Below, one piece after another: positions 23,673-32,300 of a DNA stretch of 33,051 nt (positions are counted from its first letter, which is position 1; each line of letters opens with the position of its first letter). The stretch spans positions 1-33,051 of the forward strand of contig DAOWCY010000061.1 in NCBI GenBank assembly GCA_030639305.1, given 5' to 3'. The position numbers were made by a program, and so were the translations under genes. Source of the DNA: JAGLQA01 sp023135565. Its GTDB lineage: Bacteria > Acidobacteriota > Aminicenantia > UBA2199. Under the pieces are notes generated by a model. The model saw only the letters and a list, made by a program, of their open reading frames with translations, was not told the origin of the DNA and ran no database searches.

Positions 23673-26600
23673 TTAATAACTTTTTTCTAAAGTGAGGGCT
23701 TTGTAGTCTTTGTAAAATCCGAAATCTAACAGCGCCTTCTTATACGGGCTGTCCAATACCGGTTCTTCGTTTATTGTTTCCACTTTGACGCACTTCAAAG
23801 GTTGAAATTTGCGGCTGATCAAAATCTTAAAAAACTCTAAATACTCGAGGATACGCGGGTGGTCCGCTTCTACTTTGAAAACAAGCTCTTTGCCGTTCTT
23901 CTTGGATACCAGCACATTCTTGCTGCCCTGGAAAACCAGATGTGTAGTATTGAGCCGGTGAGGTAAAGAAAACCGTATCTCCTCGATACCGATGCCGCAG
24001 AGCGAGGCGGGGTCAGCCGCGTTCATCCAAAAAACAGCGTCTTCGGATAAGCTCCTTTCCAAAATACGAAAAGCAGCGGGAGTGCAAAATTGCAAGCCCA
24101 GGATGCCTTCAAAAAATTGACCGCTGAAAATCTCGCCGGACAACTCCATCAACCGCAGCACGGGGAAAACATTAGCCCAACGCAGCGGCGCCGGTTCGTT
24201 CCACAATAACTCACGGAACAAAACCCCGTAACGCATAAATAACTGCCGGATGCGGTCTTTGATTAGTTCCTGTTTGTCTAAAGCATCGAAATCTTCTTCT
24301 TCGGGCAGTTTCAACATAAACCAACTGCCGCTGAAAGGCCGGGTGTTCTGCCAACGGCTGAAACTGAGACGACGCCGGGGAGGCCGCGCCGCGGCTATTT
24401 GCCCAGCTTTGAAACGGTTCATTATGCCGCTGCGCAAAGTTTGATAATCGTCGTTCGTAATGCCACCGGCCCAGACCAGTTCCCATAAGGCGGAGGTTAG
24501 CTCGGGGGACGATAACCCGGTTTCTTCGATCAGAACGCTGAAATCCAATTTGCCCCGGCTTTCACTGAGAAGCTTTTCAACTACCTGCGCTGCTTGTGAG
24601 AAATTGATTTTTTTGCCTCCGGCGGCAAGGGGGGCGTTTTTGAAAAATTGCCCCCCTTGACCCCCCAAAAAACTTTTGTTTAGTTTGTTTTTTTCGGGTG
24701 AGAGTGATTTTTCGTGAACGGCTTCACCCGGTTCTTCTAACTTACTCTCTTTGTCGCGAAGCGGCTCAACGCTTCCCCACGCGGGTGGGGGCGGCTCGAC
24801 AAAAAGCTCGTAGTCGCTGTCGAAACAAAAACCTATGCGCTCCTTGCCGCAGCCGAACCACTGCACCCCGTTCTCACGCATCACAGTATCCAACCAGTGC
24901 GTGTAATAAGGCGTTAAACGGGCCGGCAAAATATCACTTTCCCACAACCCGGCTCGGGCCGAATAACCGAAAAGATTCTCTAAGCTGTCCTGCAAATCCT
25001 CCAGCGTTTCACCTCCAGCACCCAACCGCTGAAAAGAAGCCAGGAATAACGCCACCGCTTCGACAGGCAGCGGTTCGAAAATAGGCCGCTCCCGCTTGCG
25101 GCGCATACGCAGCAATATTTCTAAGTTCTCACAGTGGCAAATTTCTTCCGGTACGGTTTCTTCCCCTGCGACCGGGGCGCGAAACTCATCCACGATCACC
25201 CGGCCTTCATCTACAAGGGTTTCCAATGCGGCGGCAAAGCGTTCTTTTTTTATTTGTAGGTTGTCCACCGTGAAATCCCGGGACACCGGCCCGTAAAAAC
25301 TCAACCATTCATCTAAAAAACTTACCAGGGTTTCTTCCCGGTCTCCTAAAAGATTTTCGTTGACGCCGAGTTTTTCGGATACGGCGGCGGCGTCATTTTC
25401 CACCCCGGCAATATCCAGGGCGCGGCTCACCCGGGGCAGATTCTCTAAAGCAATCACAGCTTGTAGATTACTCTCTTTTGATTCTAAACCCCGCTGCGTG
25501 TGAGCGCTTTTGATTTTAAATAAATAAAAGTTTTGATCAAACTTTTTTGAAGGTGCGGTGTGCCGCTGGCCCCCGACGAAAAACTCAATGGGGGCGTCAC
25601 CCGGCAGGGCCGCCGGAGGCAAGAGCGCTTTTGATTTTAAATTATCAAAAGTTTTTTGGGGGGTTGAGGGGGGCAATTTTTCAAAAACGCCCCCCTCACC
25701 GCCGGAGGCAAGTACCGGATAAAGCCTACCTGCGATTTCTTCTAATAATTCTGCGCTGTCGATTTCATGATCCCGCTCTACGGCGGCAAGCAGCTCCCAC
25801 CACTCATCCGCCGGGACATACAACCGCTCTTTCACCCACTGCAATAACTCGTCTCCGGAACCGGGCGCATACCCGGTTTCGATGCGGTGCAGCTTGCGCT
25901 GCAATTCGAGGATTAACTCACCGGAAAAACGGGGCCGCAGGTGCGACGAATAAAGCACTTCTTTTAATAAATTGTCGCTGAGACCGGTGCGCAGCTTCGA
26001 GGCGGGCGAATCACCCTCATACATAAGCTTGTTGGTCTGCCGCCAAATAACGCCGTCGGTAAAAGGCGAAGGTTTTTTAGTAATCACTTCGCTGACCTGG
26101 ATTTCCCCGCTGCCGATCTCTTCCAATAAATGAATCAAGGTGTCTATCTCGAAATCCCGGTTCATACACTGCCGCCAGGTTTCGAGAAGAATAGGAAAAT
26201 CATCATAGCCGGATACGGCTTCCAAAAGCTTTTTTGAACGCAGCCGGTTGAGCCATAAAGGCATGCGCTTATGAAAACTCTGCCTGGGAAGCAGCAGCGC
26301 AAACTGCGCGTTCTGACGAAAGCGGGCGCCGAAATAGCCGGTGCTTTCTAATTTTTTACGCAGCAGTTGACGCAGCCGGGATATTCTAACTAAATCTATA
26401 ATATCCCGGGCGGAAAATTCATGGGGCAGGTTGAGCATGATACAGTCGTTGTTAACAAAGACTTCTAAGGGGTATTTATACTTCTCTTCCCAGGCGGCGG
26501 CCAGGGCAAAAGCAAAAGGCCGGTTGACTTTCCCGCCCCATAAAGTATGCAGTACCGTTTGTTTGGCGTCGCTGAGGTTGGCGGGGTCGCGAAAATGCTC

Positions 26601-28541
26601 CACTAACAAATGACGCCGGTGAGGAAGAGGAACGCCGGTCTCATCGCGCTGCCGCTTTAAATAACCTATCAGCTCGTCCGCGGCGGCTGCGCTCATATGA
26701 TTTCGCTGCTGCAGTATCTCTTTGAAAGCGGCGTTTTTTAATTCAGCCTCCGCTTCTTCGAGAAAACAGCCGATTTTTTCCGATAGAAAAAAAGAACGGT
26801 TCATTTCGTCGGCCCGCCAGAATGGCACCAGCGTGTTGCTTTTTGTAACACGGGTCACTTCCACATCGTTGTGGGTGATGCGCTTGATGCGCCATACCTG
26901 GTTGCCGAAAGGAAAGGCTTCCCCTAACGAACGTTCCCAGACAAACTCTTCGTCCAACTCGCCGATTTTGGCTTTGCTGTCAGCGGCGCGCAGGTTAAAG
27001 TAACCGCGGTCGGGGATGACGCCGCCGGAAAGATAAAGCAGCATGGCGGCGTTTTTGCGGGCTTTGGCGCTGTTGTCTACCCGGTCTACCAGCAGCCGGG
27101 CTTTGAGTTCGCGGATGCGCGAGTCGGCGTAACGGCCGGCCAGCATCTCTACCACTAAATCGAATTCCTTTCTTTTGAGATCAAAAAAAGGATAACTGGT
27201 GCGGATTTCCGCATACAATTCGTTCAAATCGCGGTTCTCCAACAAAGTCATGGAAAGCAGCACCTGGGCCAGTACGTCTAAAGGACACAACACAGGGGCT
27301 GCCGGTTCGATCTCTTCGCTGTCGATATTGGCGGCGATAACGGCGGCTTCTAAAAAAGCGCGGTTGTGCAGGGGATAAAACAAACCGCGGGACACCTGGC
27401 CCACGCCGTGACCGGAACGGCCGATACGCTGGATGGCGGCGGCAATAGAAAAAGGGGACTGGATCAACACCACCTGGTCCACGGAGCCGATGTCGATGCC
27501 CAATTCCAACGAACTGGTGGAAATAATGCCCGACAATTCGCCCTCTTTGAAACGTTTTTCTACTACGGAACGGATCTCTTTCGACAGGGAACCGTGGTGC
27601 GAATAGACCTGGTCGTCGGTCAGGCCGTCGTTGATAAAACGGGTGACTTTTTCCACCATGCGGCGGCTGTTGGCAAAAAAAAGCGAAGAACGGTTTTTGC
27701 CGATTACCTGCCTGAAAGCGTCGGTGAGGGCCGGCCACCATTCGGCTTTTTTGCCGCTTATTTTGGCTTTTTCCGGCAGGTTGACGCTGATCTCGTATTC
27801 TTTCTTAATGTCCGATTTTACGATGGTAACACGGCGTTTTTCGTAAGCGAAATGCCCCCGGGAAGCTTTCAGTTTATACCCGCCGATAAAATCCGCTACC
27901 AGGTCTAAAGGCTTGATGGTAGCGGAGATAGCGATGCGCTGGAAATCGCCGCACATAGGCACTAAGCGGTCTACGGCGCTGATCAGGTACGTGCCCCGTT
28001 TGGTAGGCAGGACAGCGTGGATTTCGTCTAAAATAACCGTCGAAATACCCAGCAGCGCCCGGCGGCCCCCTTTGGACGACAGCAGAATATTCAAACTTTC
28101 CGGGGTAGTGATAAAGATTTCCGGTGGGAAACGCATCATTTCGCGTCTTTCAGCCGGTTCCGTATCGCCGCTGCGCACAGCGGCCCTGATTTCCGGGAAC
28201 TTTTCTCCTTGTTCGGCAAAAAGAGTACGTAATTCTTGCAGTGGTTTTTGCAGGTTGCGGCGGATGTCGTTATTCAGGGCTTTGAGAGGTGAAATGTAGA
28301 GTACTCTAATGTTTTCCGCCGCTTGCTTGCTCACTAAGAAATTATTGATGGCCCACAGGAAAGCGGTGAGAGTTTTGCCGCTGCCCGTAGGGGCGGTAAT
28401 CAGGGTATGGTTTCCTTTAGCGATTTGGGGCCAGGCGCGTTCCTGGATATCGGTAGGTGTGCCCACTTTTTCCCGGAACCAGCGGTTTACTAAAGGGTGA
28501 AAGATTTCCAGGGCATTATGTTTATTTTCTTTTTTTTTCAT
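23673..28541 (-). CDS. lhr: Lhr-type ATP-dependent helicase carrying repeat-encoded insertions
   Basis: A 1622-residue superfamily 2 DNA/RNA helicase of the long Lhr type (DNA repair or RNA processing). Motif I is PTGSGKT (51-57), motif II DEIH (172-175), motif III SAT (206-208), and motif VI QRIGRSGHG (371-379). The Lhr winged-helix and C-terminal regions follow. Three family repeats sit inside the frame. B2 and A5 encode residues about 944-1006 (including FDQNFYLFKIKSAHTQRG), and B1 encodes about 1287-1310 (including KSFLGGQGGQFFKNAPLAAG). They account for much of its excess over a typical length near 1500. B2 and A5 are read sense and B1 antisense, all without stop codons. It is the last gene after the 28568-29178 cluster, with 26 nt to its neighbour; no clear ribosome site. 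Confidence 0.9.
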   Translation of the reverse strand: MKKKENKHNALEIFHPLVNRWFREKVGTPTDIQERAWPQIAKGNHTLITAPTGSGKTLTAFLWAINNFLVSKQAAENIRVLYISPLKALNNDIRRNLQKPLQELRTLFAEQGEKFPEIRAAVRSGDTEPAERREMMRFPPEIFITTPESLNILLSSKGGRRALLGISTVILDEIHAVLPTKRGTYLISAVDRLVPMCGDFQRIAISATIKPLDLVADFIGGYKLKASRGHFAYEKRRVTIVKSDIKKEYEISVNLPEKAKISGKKAEWWPALTDAFRQVIGKNRSSLFFANSRRMVEKVTRFINDGLTDDQVYSHHGSLSKEIRSVVEKRFKEGELSGIISTSSLELGIDIGSVDQVVLIQSPFSIAAAIQRIGRSGHGVGQVSRGLFYPLHNRAFLEAAVIAANIDSEEIEPAAPVLCPLDVLAQVLLSMTLLENRDLNELYAEIRTSYPFFDLKRKEFDLVVEMLAGRYADSRIRELKARLLVDRVDNSAKARKNAAMLLYLSGGVIPDRGYFNLRAADSKAKIGELDEEFVWERSLGEAFPFGNQVWRIKRITHNDVEVTRVTKSNTLVPFWRADEMNRSFFLSEKIGCFLEEAEAELKNAAFKEILQQRNHMSAAAADELIGYLKRQRDETGVPLPHRRHLLVEHFRDPANLSDAKQTVLHTLWGGKVNRPFAFALAAAWEEKYKYPLEVFVNNDCIMLNLPHEFSARDIIDLVRISRLRQLLRKKLESTGYFGARFRQNAQFALLLPRQSFHKRMPLWLNRLRSKKLLEAVSGYDDFPILLETWRQCMNRDFEIDTLIHLLEEIGSGEIQVSEVITKKPSPFTDGVIWRQTNKLMYEGDSPASKLRTGLSDNLLKEVLYSSHLRPRFSGELILELQRKLHRIETGYAPGSGDELLQWVKERLYVPADEWWELLAAVERDHEIDSAELLEEIAGRLYPVLASGGEGGVFEKLPPSTPQKTFDNLKSKALLPPAALPGDAPIEFFVGGQRHTAPSKKFDQNFYLFKIKSAHTQRGLESKESNLQAVIALENLPRVSRALDIAGVENDAAAVSEKLGVNENLLGDREETLVSFLDEWLSFYGPVSRDFTVDNLQIKKERFAAALETLVDEGRVIVDEFRAPVAGEETVPEEICHCENLEILLRMRRKRERPIFEPLPVEAVALFLASFQRLGAGGETLEDLQDSLENLFGYSARAGLWESDILPARLTPYYTHWLDTVMRENGVQWFGCGKERIGFCFDSDYELFVEPPPPAWGSVEPLRDKESKLEEPGEAVHEKSLSPEKNKLNKSFLGGQGGQFFKNAPLAAGGKKINFSQAAQVVEKLLSESRGKLDFSVLIEETGLSSPELTSALWELVWAGGITNDDYQTLRSGIMNRFKAGQIAAARPPRRRLSFSRWQNTRPFSGSWFMLKLPEEEDFDALDKQELIKDRIRQLFMRYGVLFRELLWNEPAPLRWANVFPVLRLMELSGEIFSGQFFEGILGLQFCTPAAFRILERSLSEDAVFWMNAADPASLCGIGIEEIRFSLPHRLNTTHLVFQGSKNVLVSKKNGKELVFKVEADHPRILEYLEFFKILISRKFQPLKCVKVETINEEPVLDSPYKKALLDFGFYKDYKALTLEKSY
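24613..24682 (+). repeat. Palindromic repeat, sub-type B, copy B1, inside the helicase gene
   Basis: TTGCCTCCGGCGG end, central hairpin GGGGGGC...TTTT-GA-AAAA...GCCCCCC, then AAAAAACTTTTGTTTA. Read antisense by the helicase gene as about 23 residues. A GC-rich palindrome related to the one at 19303 lies next to it (24753-24800), also in frame. Confidence 0.8.
25526..25622 (-). repeat. Palindromic repeat, sub-type A, copy A5, inside the helicase gene
   Basis: A-type ends with an extra insert between the GC hairpin and the AAACTTTT segment. Translated in the helicase frame. The same peptide type (FEQNLLLFRIKSAHT) can be read from the intergenic copy A4, confirming that the coding stretch is repeat-derived. 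Confidence 0.8.
25646..25711 (-). repeat. Palindromic repeat, sub-type B, copy B2, inside the helicase gene
   Basis: Reverse copy of B1 with the same GGGGGGC/GCCCCCC stem type and TTGCCTCCGGCGG end. It is separated from A5 by GAGCGCTTTTGATTTTAAAT, the tail segment seen next to other copies. Confidence 0.8.
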
Positions 28542-28567
28542 ATCAAAGAAATCTCTGAGCAGAATTT

Positions 28568-28822
28568 TTAATTAAAGGTATCTTTATAGGAATGCCACTT
28601 TACATTGCCGGACTTGACTCTCGAAACAGTCCGTAAAAGGCTTTCCTCAAAATCGGGATTGGAAAATATAATATCGGTAGGGTCTTTTTGGAAAGCACGC
28701 CTCAGCTTTAGAATGAATTGCAAAAAAAATTTTAAAACAGGACTGCGCTGATTTTCCGTGTGCTTTTCTGTCAATCCTATCGAATCTCGTTTAGCAGCAG
28801 CATTTCGTTTTTCTCTAAGCAT
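28568..28822 (-). CDS. Small protein of unknown function between toxin remnant and helicase
   Basis: 84 residues, basic in the first half (MLREKRNAAAKRDS, LKLRRAFQKD). The ending SRVKSGNVKWHSYKDTFN vaguely resembles the tails of small antitoxins; I would not call the family. GAGGT lies 10 nt before the ATG. It lies 30 nt after the toxin remnant and 26 nt before the helicase, so it is probably co-transcribed with both. Confidence 0.5.
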   Translation of the reverse strand: MLREKRNAAAKRDSIGLTEKHTENQRSPVLKFFLQFILKLRRAFQKDPTDIIFSNPDFEESLLRTVSRVKSGNVKWHSYKDTFN

Positions 28823-28852
28823 TGATTTTAAACCTCAAATAAAGTTAGTTCA

Positions 28853-29005
28853 TTATTGAATGACATTCTTAAGCAGTCTCATGCCATGAATAACCGCCAT
28901 CACAAAAATTTTTTCTTCTTTTGGGTTATCCCTGTAAATAATTCGATAGTAGATTTCTTCCAGGTCGGCAAGCGTTCTTTCGGACCACTCTATCCCGCGA
29001 ACCAA
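28853..29005 (-). pseudogene. ParE/RelE-type toxin with internal deletion
   Basis: A 50-residue frame starting at TTG (29005), 16 nt inside the antitoxin gene. It begins VRGIEWSERTLADLEEI, the normal first strand and helix, then jumps straight to YYRIIYRDNPKEEKIFVMAV and IHGMRLLKN, the normal last strands. Roughly 40-50 middle residues of a ParE fold are missing without loss of frame. Probably inactive as a nuclease or gyrase poison, though a short product could still be made. Confidence 0.72.
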
Positions 29006-29178
29006 TTATCGGTCTCCTTTATCACATCCTGGTGAGAGATAACTCTACCCTCTTCGATATCTTTTTCCGCGGCTTCAAGCTTTTGCCTGAGGTAGAGACG
29101 GTACATCATATCATCTATGTCTATTTCCTCCGGGAGCTCCCGGACCATTTCAAGCAGTTGGCTTTTAGCAATCATCAT
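28990..29178 (-). CDS. Antitoxin of a ParE/RelE-type module
   Basis: 62 residues, acidic and helical. IDDMMYRLYLRQKLEAAEKD followed by IEEGRVISHQDVIKETDNWF is the pattern of the small antitoxins paired with ParE-like toxins (predicted helix, then a toxin-wrapping tail ending in W). GAGG is 5 nt before the ATG. First gene of the minus-strand unit running to the helicase; its toxin is internally deleted. Confidence 0.78.
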   Translation of the reverse strand: MMIAKSQLLEMVRELPEEIDIDDMMYRLYLRQKLEAAEKDIEEGRVISHQDVIKETDNWFAG

Positions 29179-29200
29179 GATAACCTCTTGTTACTCAGCT

Positions 29201-29228
29201 ATTATAACACAACTATACTTTTTGTAAA
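29201..29228 (-). promoter_or_regulatory. Promoter of the antitoxin-helicase unit
   Basis: Minus strand: -35 TTTACA (29228-29223), 16-bp spacer, -10 TATAAT (29206-29201), about 16 nt of leader. It may be the only promoter for the helicase, since none is seen at 28542-28567. Confidence 0.65.
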
Positions 29229-29261
29229 AGAATTTCTTAAAACCCAAATCACTTCAGCATT

Positions 29262-29323
29262 TTGCCTCCGGCGGCCCCTGCCGGGGAGGCCAAACTTTTA
29301 AAAAAGTTTGATCAAAACTTTTG
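29262..29323 (+). repeat. Palindromic repeat, sub-type A, copy A6
   Basis: TTGCCTCCGGCGG, slightly longer GC hairpin, CAAACTTTT-AA-AAAAGTTTG, then TCAAAACTTTTGA. The tail AGAATCAAAAGCGCTCAC that follows contains the stop codon and last codons of the kinase gene. Confidence 0.85.
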
Positions 29324-29334
29324 ATAATTGAGAA

Positions 29335-32300
29335 TCAAAAGCGCTCACCCGCTGCTTCGTGTTCTTCCTGTTGAAAATGAGTGCGCTGCAAATCCCTAAG
29401 CTTCTCCAGTATCTCTTCAGCAGCAGGCCGCTCACGCCGGTCCTTGCTGATCATCACCATTACCAGATCATTCAAAGCAGCAGGTATCCCGGGCTGAAGC
29501 ATAACCGGTTCCAAAGGCGTTTCATTGATGACCTGCTTCATGATGTCTAATGTGTTCTCGCCGCGAAAAGGATCGCTGCCGGTCAACATCTCATAAAAAA
29601 TAATGCCCGAAGAATAAATGTCACTGGCCGAAGAAAATTGAGAACGACCGATCTGCTCCGGCGACATGTAATTAATAGTACCGATAATAGCCCCTGTACG
29701 GGTGAGACGACTCTGGTAATCTGTCTGCGCCAATCCGAAATCCAACAACTTAACAAAATTAACACTGCCGTTTCGCTTTATCAACATTATGTTCTCCGGC
29801 TTCATGTCCCGGTGCACAATATTCTTGCTGTGAACCTTTTTCAAGGCGTCCATCACCTGACCCATGATATCCAGCGCCTCTTTTAAATCCATTTTCTGCT
29901 CTGCGCTTTCCTCTATCTTCTGCGCCAGGGTGACGCCGTCCAACATCTCCATGGCTATGAAAACATTCTGCTTGCTTTCCCCACGTTCAAACACCTCGAC
30001 GATATTAGGATGATCCAACTGGTCGATAATGGCTGCTTCCTGCTTGAATCTTTTGCGGTGCCGGGCATCGGTAAAAAGGTCTTCACGTAAAACTTTGACC
30101 GCGGCGGCACCCCCTTTGCCGGTGATTCTCCGGGCTTTGTACACCGTGCCCATACCACCGCTGCCGATCTGCTCCAATAACTTAAAACCGCCGGCGTACT
30201 TTTTCTTTTTCCAGAACCGCGCCAGCAAAAAATATTTGCGGGAAATACCGATAAATGCGTAGGAAAAGATAGCAAACCCTAACAGCGCAGTACAAATAAA
30301 CCACCAGGTTTTCCAGAATGGGGGGATCACTTCCAGGGGAACATCTGCCCCGGCTTCACTCCACACACCGTCGCTGTTGCAGGCGGTGACCCGGAAAGTG
30401 TATTTCCGGGGGTCTAAGTTGGTGTAAGAAGCGATACGCCGCGTCCCGGCATCTACCCAGTCCTTCTCATACCCCTCCATGCGATATTTAAACTTCACCT
30501 TTTCGGGGTTGATAAAACTGGGGGCGGTGTACAAAAATTCGATGCGCTTGACGCCCGGTTCAATGGTTACCCGGGAGCCGGGGGCGGCGGTAAGGCCGTC
30601 CAATAAGATTTGCTCTAAAAAAACCGGCGGTGGGATTTTGCTGCTTTCTAAGCTGCCGGGGTCGATGCAGACCACGCCTTTCATGGTGGGAAACCACAAT
30701 TCCCCGGCCCTGGTTTTACACCCGGCTCCCTGGAAACCACCGTTGCATTCCCTGCTCCTCATGCCGCTGTTTTTCCCGTATGAAACGGAGATTACGCGGT
30801 CGATTTCCCGGCGGGCAAAGGCGTTCAACTCCTTTTTGCTCACCCGGAATATCCCTTTGTTGCAGCTCATCCACAGGCTGCCTGCCCCGTCTTCGAGAAT
30901 TTGGTAAATATTGTCGTTAAAAAGTCCATCCCGGCGGGTATAGTTGGTCAATTTGCCGTCCCGGAAACGGGTGACGCCGTTGATGGTGCCGATCCACAGT
31001 ACGGATTCGGCGTCCTCGTAAATGCAGTTCACCGAGTCGTTGATCAGGCCGCTGCGGCGGTTAAATATGGTAAACGCCTGCTTGCTGTACCTGACCAGCC
31101 CTTTGCGAAAAGTACTGATCCACAGGCTGCCGCCGCGGTCTTCATAAATAAAATTAATCACTTTCGAGGGCAGCCCTCCTTTGCGGGTGAATTTTTCTCC
31201 CGGGCTGTTTTTTTTAAAGAGGCCGCCTAAAGTACCGGCCCACAGGTTCCCGGCCCTGTCCTCAAAAACCGCCAGCAAATACTTGCCGCGGAGATAATCT
31301 TTTATTTTTGTGATTTTGGTGGGTGAGTTTTGCAGTTTGTTCAGCCCGTCGTCCGTGCATACCCAGATAAAACCCCGGCTGTCTTCTGTGATGGTGGCAA
31401 TCACATTATTCGACAAGCCGTCTTTAGTGGTAAAACGGAGAAATTCCCCGTCTTTAAAACGGTTAAGACCGTGATTGGTGCCGACCCATAGGTAACCGTT
31501 ACTGTCTTCATAGGCTGAAAAAACGATGTCGTTAGACAACCCTTCTTTCTCGCTGAAAATGGTGAACTGCCCGTCCCGCAGGCGGCTCACGCCACCGAAA
31601 GCGGTGCCTATCCATAAACTGCCTTCGTGGTCTTCGGTAATAGAGAGAATAAAATTGCCGGATAAACCTTCTGCTTTGCCGATACCCTGTAAACTTTCGT
31701 AAAAAGAAGCGCCTTTCATTTCGCTGCAGTCGTTCCGGTCAGTTCTACCGACCGCGGCTGCCGTCCCCTTTTTATTAATGCCCGGGGAAAGTTTTGCGCC
31801 CCGGCTGCAGCGGAACAGACCGTGGGAGGCGGTTCCTATCCACAGGTTTTGACGCCGGTCTTCGTAGATGGCGTTCACCTTACATTCCGCGGCGCCGGGT
31901 AGAATTTTAAATCTTACGAATTTGCCTTGTTCCCATTTGAAAAGTCCCTTTTCAGTGCCGAGCCACAGGTTCTCCCGGCTGTCTTCGTAGATAGTATTGA
32001 TGTGGATTCCCGGCAGCATCTCCCGGCCCGGGAAGTTGGTGAACTTATTGTCTTTAAAACGGCTCAAACCCTGGATTGTTCCTATCCACAGGACGCCGGC
32101 CCGGCCCGGGTAAATACAGCAGATAATATCGTTGAGCAGCCCCTGTTCCGTGGTATACGCTGTAAACGTATTATCTTTAAATTTAAAAAGACCGCCGCGG
32201 TCGGTGCCCACCCAGAGATTGCCTGCCTCGTCCCCGGCAATGGCGTTGATAAAACTACTGCCGAGACCTTCTTTTTCCCCGTAGTGTTTAAATTTTCCCG

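Noticed and set aside
16..29323. Possible CRISPR array from recurrent palindromes
   Set aside because: Copies are kilobases apart, in both orientations, with no regular spacers and no cas genes.
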